Assembly (NCBI GenBank): GCA_964468805.1
Contig: CAYXWM010000010.1
Location: forward strand, 1-58,485
Reading direction: 5' to 3'
DNA: 58,485 nt
From: CAYXWM01 sp964468805
Lineage (GTDB): Bacteria; Bacillota; Clostridia; Lachnospirales; WRBF01
A program made the translations under genes and the position numbers. This document shows, one piece after another, positions 41,198 to 49,509 of the stretch (its first letter is position 1; each line of letters opens with the position of its first letter). The notes under the pieces were generated by a model that was not told where the DNA came from, did not search any database, and saw only the letters and a list, made by a program, of their open reading frames with translations.

Positions 41198-41361
41198 TTA
41201 TAAATATAATGAAATTAAGTCTATCTTAAATTTACCGTATAAAAATACTTATGCCGGGACTTTGTAAATAATCCGGCTAAGTCGTAAAAATTGATTTATG
41301 GTAAGCCCGACCTTGTCGAACAATAATAGCAAATTAAATAATAGGGAATTTAACGTTATGA

Positions 41362-41395
41362 GTACGTTCTTGCATAACTAAATGCAAAAACGTAC
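41362..41395. other. Strong 14-bp hairpin downstream of rpmE
   Basis: GTACGTTCTTGCAT and ATGCAAAAACGTAC with a 6-nt loop; on the minus strand the single mismatch becomes a G.U pair. Lies beyond the rpmE terminator. Role unknown. Confidence 0.55.
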
Positions 41396-41432
41396 CGGCA
41401 TTAAATCTCATCCAATTCTCATTATTTAAAAC

Positions 41433-41452
41433 CCTTCCCCGAGTGGGGAAGG
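41433..41452 (-). terminator. rpmE terminator
   Basis: 8-bp GC-rich stem CCTTCCCC/GGGGAAGG with a GAGT tetraloop, then GTTTT on the minus strand, 6 bp past the rpmE stop. Confidence 0.88.
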
Positions 41453-41458
41453 CAAAAA

Positions 41459-41659
41459 TTAACGGTTGTATTTCTTCTTGAACTTTTCTACACGACCGCC
41501 CGCTTCCAAAAGAAGTTTTTGGCTGCCGGTATAGAAAGGATGGCATTTAGAACAAACCTCAACACGTATTTCATTTTTAGTCGAACCGGTTACAAAATCG
41601 TTACCGCAATTGCAACGAACCTTTGCTTGAAAATATTCCGGATGAATTCCTTCACGCAT
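41459..41659 (-). CDS. rpmE: Ribosomal protein bL31, zinc-binding type
   Basis: 66-residue 50S protein MREGIHPEYF...; Cys pairs in VRCNCGN and VCSKCHPFYTG mark the zinc (C+) form. ATG 41659 has GGAAGGGGTG at 7 nt, the right start. The frame stays open for 19 more codons to an ATG at 41716 with no ribosome site, and that extension contains a CPIC motif. A promoter with TATAAT at 41749-41744 and extended -10 TG lies upstream, leaving a leader of about 78 nt. Terminated by a clear hairpin. Confidence 0.95.
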   Translation of the reverse strand: MREGIHPEYFQAKVRCNCGNDFVTGSTKNEIRVEVCSKCHPFYTGSQKLLLEAGGRVEKFKKKYNR

Positions 41660-41743
41660 AAATTTCACCCCTTCCTGTGTGCAAATCGGGCAATTTAACG
41701 GAAAAAGCGTACTCATTTCATACTGATTAAATACCCAACCGGA

Positions 41744-41772
41744 ATTATACCATAGCTTAGAAATTAAAGCAA
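41744..41772 (-). promoter_or_regulatory. rpmE promoter
   Basis: Minus strand TTGCTT, 17 bp, TATAAT, preceded by TGG (extended -10). Start expected near 41737. Confidence 0.6.
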
Positions 41773-42113
41773 CAAGTTATAAAATTCTTATCCAATTTGA
41801 ATAACAAAATTTCGACATACTAATGTTGAAATATGACAAAATTGCAGATTTGCCGCTTAATTTTTGAGTATTATTTTTTTTATTCTTACGAAACCCGGTT
41901 ATTATGTATACCTTATCTTGCGGAAAGTTGTTTCTGCCCCTATATGATTTCCGTGCATATATTGCAAAGTAAAGTTTGGAGGAGTATAATTACATAAGCT
42001 TAAAAAGTTCACAGTTAAAAATTTTTATAAGACAAAACCGACTTCTTGCCTTATTTGTAAAATAACAAACACACAATATTGCAGGAGTCTGTTACATATA
42101 GGAGCTGAAAATC
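41773..42113. other. Intergenic region between rpmE and the PHP phosphatase gene
   Basis: About 340 bp, AT-rich, no credible ORF. A GGAGG near 41978 has no start codon with a useful frame behind it. I see no recognisable RNA motif. Confidence 0.35.
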
Positions 42114-42905
42114 TTGCTGACTACTGATTATCATATGCATTCGGAATTCTCACCGGATTCGGATACACCCATAGAAACCATTGCAAAACGAAGCATAGAA
42201 TTGGGTTTGACAGAAATCGCCATAACTGACCATATGGAGTTTACCCGGGAGTTTTCTCCTATTGATTATAATAAATTAAAAGAAGACTTAAACAGAGTAA
42301 GAAATTCGGTTAAGGACAAATTAACAATTAAATTCGGCGTTGAAATAGGGCTTAGTCTTAATCATGTAAAAGAAATCAATAATCTGGTTTCTTCCAATGA
42401 TTTTGATTTTGTCATAGGTTCCGTACACGATGTGGACGGATTGGAGTTTCATCTGGGAGATTATTTTGAAAACAAAACCAAGGATGAAGCCTATACTCAG
42501 TACTTCACTTACCTTTTGGATTGTGTAAAGGCATTTGACTGTTTTTGCGTTTCAGGTCATTTGGACTATATTTTCCGTTATGCAACCTATAAGGATAACA
42601 GCATAGATTACGTTAAGTTTGGTCCTCTTATTGACGAAATATTAATTAATCTGATAAAAAAAGATAAGGGCTTGGAGCTTAACGCCGCAGGTTATAAAAT
42701 CAGGGAATATCCCTATCCTACTGTAGCTATTTTAAAAAGGTACAGAGAGCTTGGCGGAAAGATTATTACTGTAGGTTCCGATGCTCATTTTCCGGAATGG
42801 ATAGCCTATAATTTTGACAAAGCTTATAAAGACTTAAAGGCAGCCGGTTTTGAATATATTACTGTATTTAATAAAATGCAACCGGAATTTATAAAATTAC
42901 AATAG
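42114..42905 (+). CDS. hisK: PHP-domain histidinol-phosphatase
   Basis: Trinuclear metal phosphatase of the PHP family; similar proteins in Firmicutes dephosphorylate histidinol-phosphate. 263 residues with DYHMHSEFSPDS near the N terminus, ITDHMEF, GVEIGLS, VIGSVHDVDG, VSGHLDYIFRY and TVGSDAHFPE, all metal-binding motifs of the family. Start is TTG 42114, nine nt after GGAG; no ATG fits. No other his genes are nearby, so another sugar- or nucleotide-phosphate is possible. Confidence 0.85.
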   Translation: MLTTDYHMHSEFSPDSDTPIETIAKRSIELGLTEIAITDHMEFTREFSPIDYNKLKEDLNRVRNSVKDKLTIKFGVEIGLSLNHVKEINNLVSSNDFDFVIGSVHDVDGLEFHLGDYFENKTKDEAYTQYFTYLLDCVKAFDCFCVSGHLDYIFRYATYKDNSIDYVKFGPLIDEILINLIKKDKGLELNAAGYKIREYPYPTVAILKRYRELGGKIITVGSDAHFPEWIAYNFDKAYKDLKAAGFEYITVFNKMQPEFIKLQ

Positions 42906-42958
42906 AAAAAAAGCGGTCTTTTTTCCCGGCTTCACCGAACTAATGATAAATAGGTGAT

Positions 42959-43678
42959 ATGATGGATTATGCTGAAATACCCGTTAAAGAAAAAGTAAAA
43001 GCCTTGCATGTACGGGAACAAGGAAGTATTGAAGTATATCAGGAATCACCGGCGGAATATCCTTTAAAAGTATTTTTAAATGACAGTTACTACAGTACTC
43101 TCAACTGTACGCCCCAATACCTAAAAGAATTGGTAGTGGGTAATTTGTATGCCGAAGGATATTTTGAACATTATTCTCAAGTTTCCAAATTGGAATCGGA
43201 GCCGGAAAATCAAAGAGCCGAAATAGTAGTTGAGATGGAAAAAGTAATTAAACTCCCCATACAGTTGTTCAGACCGGTTCAGGTGAGTATTGCCGCCCTG
43301 CGTAAAATTGCTAAAACCGCCGAAATAAGCCCCGGTCTAAAGAATATATCAGGTGTTAAATGTGCGGGATTGTATAAAGCAGGTAAGGAGACCGTTAAGG
43401 CAGAGGATATATCGTCCCTAAACGCCGCTGACAAGGTAATAGGCTACTGTCTTATGAGAGGAATAGAGCTTAAAGACAAAGTATTCTTTCTAAACGACAG
43501 AATAACCTCGGATATACTCTCCAAGGTTATAAGGGCAGGCATAACGGTGGTTCTCTCCCAAATCACACCCACCGATTTAAGCATTAAAATCGCCCTTGAT
43601 ACGGGAATAGTTTTAGTTAGCCTTGAAGGCGAGAATTTAAATATTTTCACCAATCCTCATAAAACGGATTTAACGTAA
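42959..43678 (+). CDS. FdhD-like protein with degenerate motifs
   Basis: Homologue of FdhD, the sulfurtransferase that activates Mo/W formate dehydrogenases. 239 residues with NCTPQYLKELVVGNLYAEG (FdhD TPxxxxELVLGFLxxEG), and a C-terminal NDRITSDILSKVIRAGITVVLS and NIFTNPH. The mobile-loop CxxC is absent and the usual GRHNA is replaced by DISSLNA, so sulfur transfer by the known mechanism is doubtful. No formate dehydrogenase gene is near. It lies 53 bp after the PHP gene and is likely co-transcribed. It may have taken on another role in molybdenum or sulfur metabolism; unproven. Confidence 0.75.
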   Translation: MMDYAEIPVKEKVKALHVREQGSIEVYQESPAEYPLKVFLNDSYYSTLNCTPQYLKELVVGNLYAEGYFEHYSQVSKLESEPENQRAEIVVEMEKVIKLPIQLFRPVQVSIAALRKIAKTAEISPGLKNISGVKCAGLYKAGKETVKAEDISSLNAADKVIGYCLMRGIELKDKVFFLNDRITSDILSKVIRAGITVVLSQITPTDLSIKIALDTGIVLVSLEGENLNIFTNPHKTDLT

Positions 43679-43698
43679 GTTAAATCCCGTTTATCCAT

Positions 43699-43840
43699 TC
43701 TAAACTTAATTTCAAAAGGAATGGTAGCAAAAGCTATTCTTCGTAAACGGTTCGCTCTTGCGTTTTTATAAAAAAACACCGATCGCTCACCACTACGAAT
43801 ATACGCTTTTGTTACTGCTTAACCGGAAATTAAGTATAAA
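43699..43840 (-). repeat. MITE-like palindromic repeat family 1, copy B
   Basis: Reverse-oriented copy between the FdhD-like gene and its convergent neighbour. Ends show a 9-bp terminal inverted repeat ACTTAATTT/AAATTAAGT; internal GGTGAGCGATCGGTG, T7 run and AAGAGCGAACCGTTTACG match copy A. Confidence 0.78.
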
Positions 43841-43863
43841 CTAATTATCACAGACCGAAATAT

Positions 43864-43916
43864 AAAAAGAAAACAGCCTGAGAATTTTAAATATTCCGTA
43901 AGCTGTTTTCTTTTTT
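43864..43916. terminator. Bidirectional terminator
   Basis: 14-bp stem AAAAAGAAAACAGC/GCTGTTTTCTTTTT with a 24-nt loop; the stop codon of the convergent gene at 43915 is at its edge. Confidence 0.8.
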
Positions 43917-44877
43917 ATTTACTCGTTGCGTTATCATAATAAGAAAATATTATATTGTCGTTAGAATCTACTGTATAAACAGAATCCAGAAACAGCTCGA
44001 AAAACGAAAGAGGAACATACATAGAGCCGTTTATTATTTCGGGAGCGGATTCCAGCGATTTGGGATAATTTTTGCCCTTGGTATAAGCATTTTTGCCGGG
44101 ATATATGGTAATAAAATTATCTTTCTTATAAATGCTAACGGCACTGTCTGCATTAAGCCAGGTTACATTATAGCCGAAAGTTTCGCAAACCTCTCTCAAA
44201 GGTATCATTTTCAATTGGTAATCATCTTTTACCACATAACTTCTGTTTTTGACTACCAGAGGGATTATATTTTCGGGATTTACGTCAATATAAATTATAC
44301 CTTGATTTATGGGTGCTATTTCGCTCTGTCCGAAGCAAATTTTTACTATACCGTTTTCAACAAAAAAGCTTTGATCCGGGGAAATACCGTCAAAATCCGG
44401 ATAAAATACTTGGGGTTGCTTTCTCATTTTATCTTGAATAATTTTATTTGCGATTTGTACCCCGTTTACTCCCAATACATCCGTAATTTTTAACAGATTT
44501 GAGGAAGAAGTATTAAAACAAACGGTGTCGATTTGAGTTTTTGTGCCTATATCCGTAACTTTAGAGTATATAACCAAAGAATGAATATCTTTGGAAACTT
44601 TGTACTCATAAGAAAACTCAACGGATTTTAAATTTTTTGATTGAGTTTTACTGTTATAAACATTTTCTATAGCGGAATTTATAGATTTTTGCAACTTTGT
44701 GTTACTTAATCCGTCTATATAAGGTAGCTTACCCGATATTTGGGTGCTGCTGTTGGTTGTTACAGAACGTTCCTTTACCGAATTCATTGCAAAGACGTTA
44801 TTTCCGAAAATCGGAACAGTCGTTGAGCAATAAAAGATCAATATTAACGTCATGATTATCATAACCGGTCTACGCAT
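43915..44877 (-). CDS. Secreted protein with DUF4163/DUF3298 and copper-amine-oxidase-like N domain
   Basis: 320-residue exported protein. Signal peptide about 1-31. Residues about 45-205 resemble DUF4163 plus DUF3298 (SGKLPYIDGLSN, then NLLKITDVLG and FFVENGIVKICFGQSEIAP), as in RsiV/PdaC-type proteins; about 210-315 are a Cu_amine_oxidN1-like stalk (IPLREVCETFGYNVTWLNADSAVSI, then MYVPLSFFELFL). These modules bind cell-wall or act as anti-sigma sensors elsewhere, but no catalytic domain or sigma-factor gene is here. Single gene. Confidence 0.75.
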   Translation of the reverse strand: MRRPVMIIMTLILIFYCSTTVPIFGNNVFAMNSVKERSVTTNSSTQISGKLPYIDGLSNTKLQKSINSAIENVYNSKTQSKNLKSVEFSYEYKVSKDIHSLVIYSKVTDIGTKTQIDTVCFNTSSSNLLKITDVLGVNGVQIANKIIQDKMRKQPQVFYPDFDGISPDQSFFVENGIVKICFGQSEIAPINQGIIYIDVNPENIIPLVVKNRSYVVKDDYQLKMIPLREVCETFGYNVTWLNADSAVSIYKKDNFITIYPGKNAYTKGKNYPKSLESAPEIINGSMYVPLSFFELFLDSVYTVDSNDNIIFSYYDNATSK

Positions 44878-45302
44878 ATTAAACCCGTCCTTTATTTCTA
44901 TTACATTTGCATATGATCAATTTTTTAAGCGTTTACATGGGTGTGCCCAAAAGAGTAAAACAGTATATAAAGACACTCCTTAAAAATATATGTTTTTATT
45001 TTCTCATCTTTTTAATCAAAATTCAATTACATATCCATTACAATTTCAAAAGATTATCCGAAAATTCTTGTTTTTTCTTGAATAACAATCAGTTAGAATT
45101 ATTTGACAGTCAAGCAAAAAATGTATAATATGTTGATTAAGAAACAAAGTACATAAATAAGCAAACGCTGAAATAAATGTAATTTGATTTAAAGTTTCCA
45201 GGGATAATACAGGCAATGCAGTTATTCCCGCAAAAGACACTACATTTATAAGAATAATCAGCGTAAAAAATTTTGTGACAAACGGAACGAAAGGATGAAA
45301 GA
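44878..45302. other. Intergenic region upstream of the cyclophilin gene
   Basis: About 425 bp. It contains the likely cyclophilin promoter, TTGACA at 45103-45108 and TATAAT at 45124-45129 with a short 15-bp spacer, and then a leader of about 165 nt. A reading frame at 44907-45128 has no ribosome site or coding look. Confidence 0.45.
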
Positions 45303-46154
45303 ATGTTAAAAAAAATTATAGTTTCCGCTGCACTTATATTGAGCCTTACAGCTTGCGGAAATAATCAAGCCAATAATACAAACAACGCAAATACTCCTAA
45401 ACCCGGTGCCTCCGGTATAACCGACAACAGTCAGGCAGAACCCTCAACCGCTCCTTCTGCCGCACCCACCGCCGCTCCCACAGGTAACGAAACTTCTCCC
45501 CAATTGTCAGAGTTAAAAGATGGCGAAGAATTGGCCGTTTTATATACAAACATGGGCAATATTAAATTACGTTTCTTCCCGGAATATGCACCCCTGACCG
45601 TTCAGAACTTTATAACCCATGCCAAGGACGGATATTACAACGGTATAACCTTTCACAGAGTCTTCAAAAACTTTATGATTCAGGGCGGCGACCCGACGGC
45701 AACCGGTAAAGGCGGTGAAAGCATTTGGGGCAAGCCCTTTAAAGATGAATTTCATCCCAAGCTCCACCATATAAGAGGAGCAATTTCCATGGCAAACCCG
45801 GGTATTCCCAATTCAAACGGTTCTCAATTTTTTATAGTTCAGCGTAATGACTTGGATGAAAGGTCCAAAGCGGAATTGGAATTTTTAAAAGAAAACATGG
45901 ATGAACCTGCCTTTCCCAACGAAAAATCTGCTCAAAACATCACCAATCGAACCGTTTTTCCGGAGGATATAGTTGACGAATACTTTAAAGTGGGTGGTAC
46001 TTATCATCTTGATTACAGCCACAGTGTATTTGGTCAAGTAATTGAAGGTATGGATGTAGTTGATGCCATAGCCAACGTAGAAGCCATTGACGAAAAACCG
46101 GTTAAAGACGTAGTAATAGAAAAAATCGAGTTTGAAACATATAAAGCTTCCTAA
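45303..46154 (+). CDS. Lipoprotein peptidyl-prolyl isomerase, cyclophilin type
   Basis: Extracytoplasmic foldase anchored by a lipid. 283 residues: lipobox LSLTAC with Cys at about 18, a Pro/Ala/Thr-rich linker (about 25-65), then the cyclophilin domain with TVQNFITHAKDGYYNGITFHRVFKNF-type core, MIQGGDPT, ISMAN and NSNGSQFFIV, and FGQVIEGMDVV. The active-site Arg in FHRV is present. An insertion of about 40 residues between FIVQR and HSVFGQV is longer than in E. coli PpiB. Ribosome site AAAGGATG. Confidence 0.92.
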   Translation: MLKKIIVSAALILSLTACGNNQANNTNNANTPKPGASGITDNSQAEPSTAPSAAPTAAPTGNETSPQLSELKDGEELAVLYTNMGNIKLRFFPEYAPLTVQNFITHAKDGYYNGITFHRVFKNFMIQGGDPTATGKGGESIWGKPFKDEFHPKLHHIRGAISMANPGIPNSNGSQFFIVQRNDLDERSKAELEFLKENMDEPAFPNEKSAQNITNRTVFPEDIVDEYFKVGGTYHLDYSHSVFGQVIEGMDVVDAIANVEAIDEKPVKDVVIEKIEFETYKAS

Positions 46155-46433
46155 ATTAAATAAGACGAAAATAACAGATTATTATATAGAAGTTACAGAC
46201 CTTAAATTTCTGATTATTTAGGGATTGTTAAGGGATAATTTGTTATACTAATTCTTGCATTAAGATAGATACGAGTATATTTTCAATGTGATTTTTAGTA
46301 TGAGAAAAGCATTAATTACCGAAATCCAAAGAAGCTTGCAAAAAAATAACTATAACAACTTGGAATTTATGCTAAATTCCCATTTATTTTTGTTGGTTTA
46401 AATTAAGCCACTATATCTGCAAGGGGGATATAA

Positions 46434-49391
46434 ATGAAACAAAAGTTTGCATTCTTTTTGGCTGTAGTTTTAATTATAACCGGTTTGCAATCGGTGTACG
46501 CAATTACCGATGAACGAATTTACACCGACCCTGTAAATCAAACTTATACCGGTCGCAGAGAAGCCAAAGATATGATTTCCAACTTAAATTTTACTGACGT
46601 TTCCGATAGTTACTGGGCAAAGGAAGCTATAGCAAGAGCAGGTTCTTTCGGCATGATAAAAGGAGACGGAAAACGCTTCAGACCCGGAGGAGCCGTGACC
46701 AATCAAGAAGCTGTGGCATTGGCTCTTAGGGTAATCGGAATGGAAGCAAGGGCACAGGAAGCCGCCGTTAATATCCAGGCTGCCATACCGCCCACCACAT
46801 CTTTGGGTACGGCTTGGGCTTTCGGTTATTTGAATGTTGCCATGCAACTTGGGTTAATAACAAGGGCACAGTATAACGATGCTTTGGTAGCCGACCAAAC
46901 CGCTATGGATCCCAATGTTAACTTTGTAAGAGAGGCTCCGGCTCGCCGTGAAGATGTGGCTTATTGGGTTGTACAAGGTTTAACTTCACAAAATACGGAT
47001 TTGTTTACTACAACCCAAAGCCAACAAAGCATAAATACCTACTCCGATTGGGACAATATTTCTCCAAACAGAGCAAACGCTGTAGAATCTGCAGTACGTA
47101 CCGGAATTATGCAAGGCTCCGGAGGCAGGTTTAATCCCAAGGGAAGCATGACCCGAGCCGAAATGGCTCAAGTTTTGCGTAATCTGGATTCAGTATATTT
47201 CAGTTTTATGAATTACGAAAAGAAATCCGGAACCGTAGGCGGAATTTTGGATGCTCAGTCCAACTCAACCGGCGGCGGTGAATTGGCAAGACGTTTTTAT
47301 GTAAGAAATGCTTTGGGGCAGATTGACATATTAGAGTACAATTATCTGATAAGCTCTTCTCCTCAAGACGGTATTACCGATGCGGTCGTATACAGAAACG
47401 GTAAAATTACAGGTTTAACCGGACTAGCAGAAGGCGACAAAATTGAGTATATAGTTAATCTCGTAAATAACACTGTTCTTTATGTTCAGGTGCAAAGTCC
47501 TGCCTTGGCTACCAGGACTGTCCTGGGCAACCTTGGCGGTGTTGACGTAGGAAAGTCAACTATAACTCTTACGGATTTAAATTCCAAAACCTTTACTTAT
47601 GCACTGGTGGACGGTTTGTTGACCGAAGACGGAGCCAATAACTATGTATTTATCAGCGATAAAAAACGTGACGTTAAGCAACTCCCTATAGGTGCAAAAC
47701 TGGAGCTTCGTCTTAAAAATGAAGTGGTAGACAGAATTACTTACCTTGGCGATCCCGTGGTAGAAAAAGAAGGCAGAGGTATAGTAATCGAAAACAACCC
47801 GGCTATGGGATATTTAACTTTCAGAGATAATTCCAACAGACAAGTAACAAAAGGCTACTATTCCGGTGACATTAAGGTCAAGAAAAGAAGGTATTATAAT
47901 ACTCAAGACGACATAGGTTATCTTGATCGAGTATTTCCCAATTTCCAATATAATCCCTTGGAAGCCAATATATCTGAAATAGAAGCGGGAGATATAATCT
48001 TTTACCGTACCGACCCAAAAGATGCAAACACCATAATAGATATCAGTGCCGCAACGGACTATGTGGCTCGTTACGGTAAAATAAAACAGTTTATTCCTCA
48101 AGCCGAAATTTCTTCCTTGGTAATAGAATATGAGGACAAACAAACAGCTATGTTTGATATAGCCAACGATGTTTTCATATCCAAAGACGGCAAACCCATA
48201 AGTTCCCGAGACGTTATGGCCGGGGATTGGGCAAGAATCTTGGTTAACCAAGCCGTAATAGGCTCCGGAAATATTATGGAATCCGTTAAAGAAATAAAAG
48301 TCGAAGGCGATGAACACTTTATCAGCAACATAGTAAAAGGGCAATTAACCGGTCTAAACCCCATCCAAAAACAGCTTGAAATTAAAAATGCCCAAAGCTT
48401 GGGAAAAGCCGGCTGGGGCAATTACAAGAACCTGCAAAAATTCAGTATTTCGGCTCCGGATATTGAATATTACCAAGACGGCAACAGAATTTCTCTTGAC
48501 TTTGCTATGCAATACCTAAAACGTGCCGATGGTGAAGTTTATTTGGCTCTGGAAAACAGCGTAACCGGTGAGCGTGTAAGAAAGGTTACGTTCAGAACCG
48601 GTCGAGACGAATTACTGAACCCCGATACGGTAATATCCGCAGACGGCTCCGGCAGTTTCAGTTTAACCGGGGGTTATGTAGCTACAGATAACGGAACCAT
48701 AGTCAGACGACACGGCAGACTTGTGGACGGACAAAATATCATGGCTCCCGATTATGCTTTTGTATCTCTAAACGGTGCCGGCAAAGCCGCAGTTGTGGAT
48801 ATAGTCGATCCGCCGGATACGAGCGGAGTTATTATAGCCAGAGGTCGCATAATGTCCGTAAACGATGGGCAAAGCTTCAAAGTTCACTCTATGTCCGTAT
48901 TGACAGGAAATGAGTGGGCATTTACTCCGGTACAGCGTGAATTTACCATAGATTACGACACCTTGTTCCTGGATACCGAGGGTTATGTTGACAGAAACAA
49001 GTTTATCGGATATACGCAGGATTCTGTAGTAGACAAGGTTTATTACTTTGTTACCGACGGAACCAAAGCAACCCATGTAGTGGATGCTCCTTATGCAGTA
49101 AATATGATAAGCGGCGTTATCTACGAAAATTCAGCCGATAGCCTTAATCTTAAAGATGCAACTTACTATACACCAAAAACCGGTAAGTGGACTACGGTAA
49201 GCACAAAAGATGCTACTGCCTCTGTTGCCACCGATGCCTTAAACACTAATTGCATCATAGTTAAAAACAACAAAGTCGTTTTACCCAACGCATTACAAGT
49301 AGGCGACAGAATCAGAGTATTGACTGAAGCGCTTCCGCCTGTTGCTCCGGGAATGGAAGTCACACCCGCTATAATTTTGGTGGATAAATAA
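46434..49391 (+). CDS. SLH-domain surface protein, 985 residues
   Basis: Secreted cell-wall-bound protein. Signal peptide about 1-23 (ends VYA-IT). Three N-terminal SLH units: about 51-102 (FTDVSDSYWAKEAI, FRPGGAVTNQEA), about 120-185 (weak) and about 203-255 (FNPKGSMTRAEMAQVL). Residues 260-985 form a long beta-rich region with repeated small units (YLVNLVNNTVLYVQV-like, ITLTDLNSKTFTYAL), and no enzyme motif recognised. N-terminal SLH placement differs from the C-terminal one in the two other SLH proteins here. Ribosome site AAGGGGG. A good candidate for a structural S-layer or outer-wall protein. Confidence 0.85.
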   Translation: MKQKFAFFLAVVLIITGLQSVYAITDERIYTDPVNQTYTGRREAKDMISNLNFTDVSDSYWAKEAIARAGSFGMIKGDGKRFRPGGAVTNQEAVALALRVIGMEARAQEAAVNIQAAIPPTTSLGTAWAFGYLNVAMQLGLITRAQYNDALVADQTAMDPNVNFVREAPARREDVAYWVVQGLTSQNTDLFTTTQSQQSINTYSDWDNISPNRANAVESAVRTGIMQGSGGRFNPKGSMTRAEMAQVLRNLDSVYFSFMNYEKKSGTVGGILDAQSNSTGGGELARRFYVRNALGQIDILEYNYLISSSPQDGITDAVVYRNGKITGLTGLAEGDKIEYIVNLVNNTVLYVQVQSPALATRTVLGNLGGVDVGKSTITLTDLNSKTFTYALVDGLLTEDGANNYVFISDKKRDVKQLPIGAKLELRLKNEVVDRITYLGDPVVEKEGRGIVIENNPAMGYLTFRDNSNRQVTKGYYSGDIKVKKRRYYNTQDDIGYLDRVFPNFQYNPLEANISEIEAGDIIFYRTDPKDANTIIDISAATDYVARYGKIKQFIPQAEISSLVIEYEDKQTAMFDIANDVFISKDGKPISSRDVMAGDWARILVNQAVIGSGNIMESVKEIKVEGDEHFISNIVKGQLTGLNPIQKQLEIKNAQSLGKAGWGNYKNLQKFSISAPDIEYYQDGNRISLDFAMQYLKRADGEVYLALENSVTGERVRKVTFRTGRDELLNPDTVISADGSGSFSLTGGYVATDNGTIVRRHGRLVDGQNIMAPDYAFVSLNGAGKAAVVDIVDPPDTSGVIIARGRIMSVNDGQSFKVHSMSVLTGNEWAFTPVQREFTIDYDTLFLDTEGYVDRNKFIGYTQDSVVDKVYYFVTDGTKATHVVDAPYAVNMISGVIYENSADSLNLKDATYYTPKTGKWTTVSTKDATASVATDALNTNCIIVKNNKVVLPNALQVGDRIRVLTEALPPVAPGMEVTPAIILVDK

Positions 49392-49410
49392 AATCAAATG
49401 ATATTCTACT

Positions 49411-49450
49411 CGGCAGATTTACGCTAAGAATTATTTTCGGAAATCTGCCG
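49411..49450 (+). terminator. Hairpin between the two SLH genes
   Basis: 10-bp perfect stem CGGCAGATTT/AAATCTGCCG with a 20-nt loop; only a weak T-run follows, so termination may be partial. Confidence 0.5.
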
Positions 49451-49509
49451 GGGATACTTTTAAAGCAAGAAATATATAGAAAAAGCCTGTCAATGAGAGA
49501 GGAATGCTC

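Noticed and set aside
44907..45128. 73-residue frame upstream of the cyclophilin gene
   Set aside because: No ribosome site, composition of random AT-rich sequence, and it covers the likely promoter.
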